This document shows positions 58,121 to 64,000 of a stretch of DNA of 64,000 bases, in pieces. The first letter of the stretch is position 1, and the number at the start of each line of letters is the position of its first letter. This stretch comes from Symsagittifera roscoffensis (Eukaryota > Xenacoelomorpha > Acoela > Convolutidae). The position numbers were made by a program, and so were the translations under genes. Under the pieces are notes generated by a model that saw only the letters and a program-made list of their open reading frames with translations, was not told the origin of the DNA and made no database searches. Location of the stretch: positions 25,797,547-25,861,546 of the forward strand of contig NC_087067.1 of the NCBI RefSeq assembly GCF_963678635.1. The letters are read 5' to 3'.

Positions 58121-58922
58121 CAGACTGGTGTATACCTGCAGACATGGAAGAGGGCAATTATCTAATGATGGACCCTGCCTGTGAGGTCAATGAGAAGGGC
58201 ACCAGGGGAAAGAATGATGGGAAAGAGGTCGTAGAGGAAGGATCAAGTCCACCACTGGACCTGGATCCCAAAGAGGTGATTGAAGCAGATGAAGAAACCT
58301 TACCCTACGCAGAAGAGGACTTGCAAGATCCCGAACAGATGGAGTTCCCCAAAAATTTGGAACCAGATCTTCCGTTTACGATACAGACTCGACAGAGTGA
58401 CAGGACAAGACGATACAGACTCGACAGAGTGACAGGACAAGACTCACGAAAAAATACAATCCTTACGGAGATGACTTCGTAGTATAGAGAATAAGTCTGA
58501 AGAAGATAGTGGAAGAATTGGTGGGTCTAGAAGAAATAACCGTGTCACAAGACATCGACATAGTCGACGACGGCGACGAGGAATGTATCGATGACAGGTC
58601 TAAACCCGAGGTAGAATTCGACGACGAGCAACAGCAATCTTATGAACAAGATTTGACAAATCTGCGTGTCTTGGAATGGCTGAACGAAATGACGTCGGAC
58701 CCGAAGGAGACCAGTGTCACGATTCAAGATGTAGACCGTGAGAGCATGAATTACATAAAAACCGAAAATGATGATCCTTCCTGCGCTGCCCAGGAAGGGC
58801 AATTACTTATTCCTGCATCCAAAATCGCTTTATTATCCGGTATGCGATCGACGGGGACTTCGATGGATATTTTTGTCCGGGGAGTGGGGGTAGGACTTAC
58901 CCACACTGAAAAATTATTTTAA
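58121..58922 (+). pseudogene. C-terminal extension of pol
   Basis: This is an acidic tail after the GPF module: DWCIPADMEEGNYLMMDPAC, then a Glu/Asp-rich stretch to 58482, a frame change, and VEELVGLEEITVSQDIDIVD through SGMRSTGTSMDIFVRGVGVG to 58922. The direct repeat cgatacagactcgacagagtgacaggacaaga-like (about 58379-58441) is a local tandem duplication of about 32 bp. Its function is unknown. The last motif is compact and well formed, which suggests a conserved end of the polyprotein. Confidence -1.
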
Positions 58923-59664
58923 AAAAAATAAGAGTAGCAAGGGAAACATGTGATCTAGAAGCAGAAATAGGGAGAGTAGTTGAGTCTTATTTTAACTTGC
59001 CAAACAGAACTTTATACTTTAACAGAACTTTATAACTTTATGCGATTTTATACTTACAAACAGAACGTGTGCGATAGCGATCACAGCGGACATGAGTTTT
59101 AGGATTTCAAGAGAGAATATAAAACATAGAGTTTTTTTGGAAGCATACACCAGGAATAGGAGGCGTGGCAGCCTTGCCTCCGGCGGCTTCGCAGATACCA
59201 GTAAAGGGAGAGGGAGGTAAAGGAACTCTCGCTTCCAGTATTTGACCCAAACCGAGGATGACTGCATCCACGGAGGCTATATGCACTGATACACGTAATC
59301 TTTTCTGATACTAACATACAAGTATACTTACATAAGAAATATTATTTGAGTATAGGCTGAGTTTAGGTTGCATGTAGGAGGTGTCATACTATGTGTGTTG
59401 TGTGTGAGATGTTGTGTTTTATGTGTTTTGTTATTAAGACCCTGGGTATGAAGGGATTAGTGACCAAGAACAATCCAATGACGATCTTAGAAATAGATCC
59501 AAAGTTTGGACTGTCCGTTCTTAGGTCGAATTCCAAAATTGTAGCAGTAAACTGATTTTATTACATTTTAAGATCAAGATTTTTTTATCTGACTGTTTTA
59601 AATAAGTTTTAATACAAAATTAGAGTAATGCTGACAAATGTGATATTCGTGACCTCTTTTCTAG
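58923..59664. other. Spacer between pol and the second coding block
   Basis: No coding resemblance was found. GT-rich sequence (atgtgtgttgtgtgtgag) lies near 59390-59410. A pyrimidine-rich acceptor-like cctcttttctag ends at 59664, immediately before the next open frame, so the second block could be reached by splicing. Confidence -1.
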
Positions 59665-60777
59665 ATGCTGATTTATCATTTAATCATTCATCAGATTTCA
59701 ATTGAACAAACTGATAATCAAACCGAATCTAACGAGTTGGACAACTTCGATTTGAATGAATTGATGGACTTAGCGGAGGCATATGTAGGATCAATGATAG
59801 ATGCGATCTATCGTCGGCTGATGGATCGAGACTTCGCTCTGGAGGACCCAGAGATAGTCATGTTGCTGGTCGCCTTTTAAAACATCTTAGGGCATGATAA
59901 CCGTGGGGACCGCCCCACGGAAGTCTTGTTGATGGGCGCATATGGAGTGGGAAGTTCATGGACCTACCAACCAGGTGAGATGCCTCTACCAACCAAGCCT
60001 AGGCCTGGTCTGAGAAAAATGCATCAGGTGATGAACAGCGAGGCTGCTTCGTCTAGTTCACAACTGAGAGCAGCTGTGCCACCAAAAAGGGCGAGAGTAG
60101 AAGAAGAAGTTCAGACGAACGAGACGATGCAAGACCTCAACCGAACGATAGGAGAACTGGAGAAAACCAGAAGGGAGCTAGATCAATTGACTAAGACTAT
60201 GCTCAGTGTAGAAGAAGACAGGTATATGTGGAAGAAACTGTTTGAAGATTGCACCAAGAAACAGGGCCAGGAAATAAAACGCTTGAGGCAAAAACATAGA
60301 GAGCAATCGGAACGGCTGGCGTTGACGACGGCAGTGAAAAAAGCGATACCTGCAAGGAATGTTCCTCGTGGACTAAGTCAGACGACGGAGGTGCGACCCC
60401 CAACTACGACAGGAAGAGTGACAATCCCAGACCCAAGTGATACCCTAGGTGACCCAGGCGTGGAGCAGACAGTGCTGAAAATGATAGAAACAGCTGGACG
60501 ACTATTCGCTAATAGGAATGCGCCAGTTTCCGGGAATACTGCACCCTATGGAAGAATAGACGACACGGGCAGAGTGGAACTCTCCCGAGAAGCGCTAAAG
60601 AAAACGGGAGTTGACAGTGTCACGTTACCAGCAAAGACATCCAGAGCCCCCGAGAGGAAAAAAAGAGAATTGCCAATGAAGAAAGAGTCCCGAGTGTTTG
60701 ATGTGCAGAACTTCACAGGAGTTCCTGATGCGGATCCGCGAGCCTGCTTTAATCGATCGACTTGGATCCGGCGATAA
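59665..60777 (+). pseudogene. Post-pol ORF, N-terminal part with coiled coil (one in-frame stop)
   Basis: One frame runs from 59665 to 60777 with a single stop (TAA 59878-59880). It begins with an acidic segment (ESNELDNFDLNELMDLAEAY), then a basic stretch (PPKRARVEEE). A long heptad-rich region follows (about 60120-60310, MQDLNRTIGELEKTRRELDQ and KKQGQEIKRLRQKHREQSER), probably a dimeric coiled coil. I recognise no named family. A frameshift near 60770 separates it from the SGNH-like domain, with which it was probably one protein. Confidence -1.
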
Positions 60778-61434
60778 ACATGCAATAACCGCCGCTCGGG
60801 ACATCTCATTTGATACTGGGTGACAGTTTGGTGAGAGTTCTCCAAAACCTGGGAACATCTTGGATCACCACGGTGATGGCCTTTGGAGGTGCCACGATAA
60901 CCCAGCTATTTCGTATGGTGGACACAGGGAGGATCCCTAACATAATGATCGTAATAGGGACAAACAACGTGTCCAGAGGCTCAGATGAGGAAGCGGCACA
61001 TTGGGAAACGATGTTGGTTGGCCTATTCACTACTCTCTGGCAGAAATTCAAGTGCGCGGTACTGACCGTCTGCACCGTACCGATGAGCACGAGAACGTTG
61101 ACATCGACAGGAAGGAGGCATAATGAAGGAGTCATCAAGTGGAACAACGTACTGAGAAATCTGGCTAGTCGGAATGCTGGACGGATGATCCTTATGGACA
61201 TTGCACACGAGCTAAGAGCTATGGATCAGGAGAGACTAACCACCGATGGGCCACTTTGATAGTATAGAAGGACAGGCCTGGATGAACCGAGTCTTCCAGG
61301 AGCGACTGGATGAAATGGAGGTCGAGCTTTTTGACACGGGAGTGCTAAAGAAAAAAGAAACGACGAATGAGCCGGCAATCTCAACCTTCGTGCCCCCTAA
61401 CCTAGAAATGATCTGGGAACGGTTCCAGCCGTGA
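60778..61434 (+). pseudogene. SGNH/GDSL-hydrolase-like domain of the post-pol ORF
   Basis: LILGDSLVRVLQNL (60810 on) carries the block I G-D-S, with the Ser codon at 60825-60827. VMAFGGATITQLF supplies the block II Gly. MIVIGTNNVSRGSDEE (about 60945) is the block III G-x-N motif (60957-60968). The block V Asp is at 61245-61247 and the His at 61252-61254, in DG..HFDS context, but the two lie in different frames because two bases are missing. SGNH enzymes are esterases, lipases or acetylhydrolases using Ser and His. Whether this copy's ancestor was catalytic is inference. FDSIEGQAWMNRVFQERLDE continues to the stop at 61432. Confidence -1.
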
Positions 61435-61790
61435 CCTACAGGCCGCAAAGCTCTAGCGAGCCAGGGCAAAGTACGGACGTGCAGGACCGATTGGGAGAAG
61501 CGCCAGCAAGAAGAACCATTCATCCAAGGCGAAAATTAGGACCTGTCAACCCGACTACGGAGACAACAAGTACCTCGAGACCGGAAACGAGATCAGAGAC
61601 TACATCAGAGACTACGAGTACCAGTCGAGAAGAGCGACGACCAGACAGGAGCTCTTCGATGTGGTCGAGGCCCATACCTTCTCCCTGGCATGTCTATAAG
61701 CAGAAGATTCTTGACAACGAGGGCACCAATAGGACTTCGTGTGAAAATGTTCGAGCGAATACGAGCACCCCCAGGTCACGTAAAAGATAG
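61435..61790 (+). pseudogene. Low-complexity Ser/Thr/Arg-rich linker
   Basis: This open stretch is rich in Thr, Ser, Glu and Arg, with repeats of TSRPETRSETTS and TSTSREERRPDRS (from a short internal duplication of gagactac-like units near 61590-61620). It follows the SGNH-like domain and looks like a flexible linker. Confidence -1.
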
Positions 61791-62784
61791 AGCGTACCCG
61801 AAACAGGTGACTCAAGAAGGCGATGTTCAGAGATATGGTGGGATGAAGATGACTAGGAAAGACGAGACCATCTTTGCAGCGTATGATAAAGCAGAAATGA
61901 GAAAAGCAAATAATGTGATGATTGCGAACTCAGACTTCGTACAATGCTCCAAGTCTCTGTTTTGGCCTGACGTTATAATGTTGGCAGCGGTAGACCTGGA
62001 CCTAATGTAGTCAGTGTCAATGGCAATCGGGGTACAACGACAGACGGAAATGAACCCGATCACGATCGTCTTTGCCGGCATAAACGACCATCTACACAGT
62101 AGGGGTTTTCTGAGCAGACTCAGAGAGCGTACAACGGCAGAAGACGCAGTATGGCCTGCGATAAAGGATATCCTCGGATCGATGGGTGAAGTAGTGGACA
62201 CGCTGAAAGAAAGTGCTTTCCCCAAGATAACACCGAGAGCTGTGTTTGCACTGTCTCCGGGATATGCACACCTCCCGGATGGACTGATGTTTGTATACGC
62301 GATGGTGGCGTTGCTCTCGGAAAGGAAACATGATGTGATCATATCTGCCCCAAATCGCGGAATAGAGATGGAGAACCTAAGACCACTTAGGGCGGAATTA
62401 CCTGCGGTGTGGTCTGACATCTCGAATGCGATGCCAGGGTTTAAGGACTATTCGCTACACATGTTGGTGTTAAAAAATGCTGAAGAGAAATCAGCCGAGT
62501 TCATGACTAGAGTGTGCCAAGTGACCCTGGAAATTTTCTGGACACAGAATATAAAGGGAGAAGAGGGCTTTGACCGGACTAACAGCATGCTGGAAGGGTT
62601 GGGAGCCGGATGGACCGCATTCTTCCTGGCGAAAATTTGCCCATCGCTTTCTCGATACCTGATTAAAGAGTTCCTCCAAGCAACCGTAGAAGTATCGATC
62701 GTGGAACTACTACCCCTGTTCGTGACGTTTGGAGCAGAGAACTTTGTGAGAGGACCAGTGATACTGCTCGCCGAAGGGAACTAG
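61791..62784 (+). pseudogene. Second GxND-containing module of the post-pol ORF
   Basis: RYGGMKMTRKDETIFAAYDK (from about 61832) leads to VMIANSDFVQCSKSLFWPDV, then an in-frame stop change near 62010. ITIVFAGINDHLHSRGFLSR (from about 62059) has a block III-like G-x-N-D. RAVFALSPGYAHLPDGLMFV, VIISAPNRGIEMENL and LPAVWSDISNAMPGFKDYSL follow, all well formed. The ANSDF position could be a degenerate block I, making this a second, possibly non-catalytic SGNH-like fold. That is inference. Beyond 62475 a deletion joins the sequence to KNAEEKSAEFMTRVCQVTLE, and the frame is open to 62784. Confidence -1.
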
Positions 62785-63168
62785 ATGGACGGGAACTTGG
62801 GAGGATTGATGAATCTGGCACGCTACCCGGAGCAGATGAGAGAAAACGTGAGAAGATTTGACGTGAAGTGACCCACTGATTCCTGGTTGAAGATAAGAGA
62901 TCTGCGACATACTCTTATCCAATATCTCCTGCAGCAGAGTCTCTTTGGAACAGGAGAGGATGAGACAATTCAGAAGGAAGAAGACGTGTGACGTCATGCT
63001 TGGGGCATGCCCCTGTTAACAGACCTGAGCTTGGCTATGAGGACCGATGCCTTAGCATTGATCAGAGGAGCCACTGAGTTCTTGACAGTGATATACGGTC
63101 CGGCAGTCACGTTTGCCTTCTTAATTGCTCTGGAAAACAAAAGTGCTATGGAGGGTTAATTAGAGACG
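62785..63168 (+). pseudogene. Polyprotein-like tail, frameshifted segment
   Basis: This region continues the post-pol coding block in changing frames. Fragments include SWLKIRDLRHTLIQYLLQQS (about 62880-62940) and LSLAMRTDALALIRGATEFL (about 63028-63090). TVIYGPAVTFAFLIALE (about 63087-63140) is a hydrophobic, possibly membrane-associated helix. Stops at 62868, 62989 and 63157 interrupt it. Confidence -1.
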
Positions 63169-63866
63169 ATGATGCAATGCACAACACTGAAGCAGAAGGC
63201 ATACGGGACTCTGGTATCGTCTGAAATGCACGCCGAAACGATAGAGCATTTGGTGAGCCTACCATGGAGAGCAGTAGTGTTGCGTTTCTTTGAAGAAGAA
63301 ATGAGAACCACTCCGAAGATACACGCTCTGATAGCGATACCCTATGTGAGAACAGAATTACAACTGAGGTTCGCTTGGTGTATGACTGGACTGACACGGG
63401 GGGAATATGATTCAGAAGAAAGAAAAAGATCGAAGGGAGAGAAGATATTCTTAGTGACGAGCATGAGAGATCTCATAAACCAAGAAGGAGCGGCAGGAGC
63501 GGCGCAAAGCGGAGAGACGCTCTCTGTTTCATTCGATTCATGCTGGAACAAATATCAGTGTCGGCGTTGAACACTTGTGTCAAGATGCTCAGAGAAGGCG
63601 ATGAGCGAACGGAAGCCTTGCTCTTATTTGCACTTTTAGACATCCATCAGAAAAAACCGATGCGAGTTAAGATGAAGGAACCTGTGGAACTGGAACCGAT
63701 GAAGAAAATTGACGAGATAGGGAGTTTCTCTAACAAGGAGATGAGGCTCAAAAAAGAATCTACCGGAGCACTGCCGAAGTCCAGTGAATACTGTGGACCG
63801 ATCGGGAAGAAATCGTACAGTTATGTATCTGGAATCTTAGGGATGAATCAACCCTTTCATAAATGA
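63169..63866 (+). pseudogene. Polyprotein-like tail, later segment
   Basis: 63169-63570 is open (MQCTTLKQKAYGTLVSSEMH, AVVLRFFEEEMRTTPKIHAL, IPYVRTELQLRFAWCMTGLT), then a frameshift at about 63540 leads to 63540-63866 (LNTCVKMLREGDERTEALLL). It looks helical and hydrophilic with no domain I recognise. It continues the same strand and style as the upstream post-pol block. The remaining 134 bases are stop-rich and run out of the window. Confidence -1.
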
Positions 63867-64000
63867 AGATATACGCGATTGCTTCTTTGATTACGAGCAA
63901 GCAGTGTTGCTAAGATTCTGGACGTCAAGAATTGCAACGATAAGAAGCGCTTCTAATCAGCAGACTAAGCTGGGACTTGTGTTGGAAGATAAGGTGACTG

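Larger units (their letters stand above)
50280..64000 (+). mobile_element. Giant decayed Ty3/gypsy-like element with long post-pol ORFs (runs past the window)
   Basis: The order on one strand is gag (50295-52684), linker and protease (52691-53857), RT (54375-55190), RNase H (55250-55735), linker (55736-57085), integrase (57160-58120) and C-terminal pol extension (to 58922). Then come about 740 bp without coding and a second coding block (59665 to the end). PR-RT-RNaseH-IN is the Ty3/gypsy order. LTRs were not found: the right one would lie outside the window and the left one is either lost or unrecognised. More than a dozen frameshifts and stops make the copy non-functional. At 13.7 kb or more without a right end, it is far longer than typical gypsy elements (about 5-8 kb). 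Confidence -1.

Noticed and set aside
49560-59660. LTR pair flanking gag-pol
   Set aside because: Comparison by eye of the stretch before gag with the stretch after pol (58923-59664) shows no shared sequence, so no LTRs are annotated.
49749-59664. Direct splice join from the 49.75-kb open frame to the post-pol ORF
   Set aside because: Donor at 49913 is phase 2. Joining at 59665 or at the later tcatcag gives an immediate or early stop, so the join is not supported.
61827-62420. 197-codon minus-strand open frame
   Set aside because: It is antisense to the GxND module, whose + strand translation is clearly the structured one. The antisense frame looks random.

Overview
The window is nuclear DNA from a eukaryote, almost certainly an invertebrate animal. 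It holds an intron-containing host gene with GT-AG junctions, long AT-rich non-coding stretches, microsatellites, and remnants of pogo/Tigger, CR1/Jockey-like, R2/NeSL-like and Ty3/gypsy elements. The retroelement repertoire suggests a marine invertebrate, perhaps a cnidarian, but the sequence alone does not settle this. Nothing looks prokaryotic.

Region 1 (1-12.9 kb) holds the only clear host gene. It encodes a giant DUF3638/DUF3645 protein on the + strand, whose 5' end lies outside the window. Exon 1 (to 5193) is followed by four short exons (6065-6257, 11727-11791, 12057-12404, 12598-12857). These keep one reading frame and give 2015 residues from the first visible Met. Its 5.5-kb second intron contains a decayed Tigger-like transposon (- strand) and two non-LTR retrotransposon remnants (+ strand).

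Region 2 (12.9-15.6 kb) is non-coding. It holds a tetranucleotide microsatellite and a degenerate minisatellite with a GGTCGAG core.

Region 3 (15.6-44.3 kb) is a mosaic of recent segmental duplications. I call the blocks A, B, C, D and E. A+B recur 17,146 bp apart, and B+C form a 4.15/3.38-kb tandem pair with a nested 778-bp tandem duplication. D carries a frameshifted CR1/Jockey-like reverse transcriptase fragment, and E carries a non-LTR reverse transcriptase. Only the last E copy continues into a restriction-like-endonuclease region. The 3' half of C occurs seven times, each with a TACTAAC-branchpoint/CAG acceptor-like string.

Region 4 (44.5-49.7 kb) holds a hairpin, a 5'-truncated R2/NeSL-like retrotransposon (44.8-46.25 kb), a stretch without recognisable genes, and a 25-bp minisatellite built from a motif that is also dispersed nearby.

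Region 5 (about 49.7 kb to the end) is one very large decayed Ty3/gypsy-like element running past the window edge. It has gag, protease, RT, RNase H and integrase remnants, broken by many frameshifts and stops, some at catalytic positions. More than 4 kb of further same-strand coding remnants follow pol. These include a coiled-coil region, an SGNH/GDSL-hydrolase-like domain, a second GxND-containing module, and a long polyprotein-like tail I cannot identify. This post-pol coding block is the most interesting thing in the window.

The host gene is the only apparently functional gene. Every other coding signal is transposon-derived and broken.
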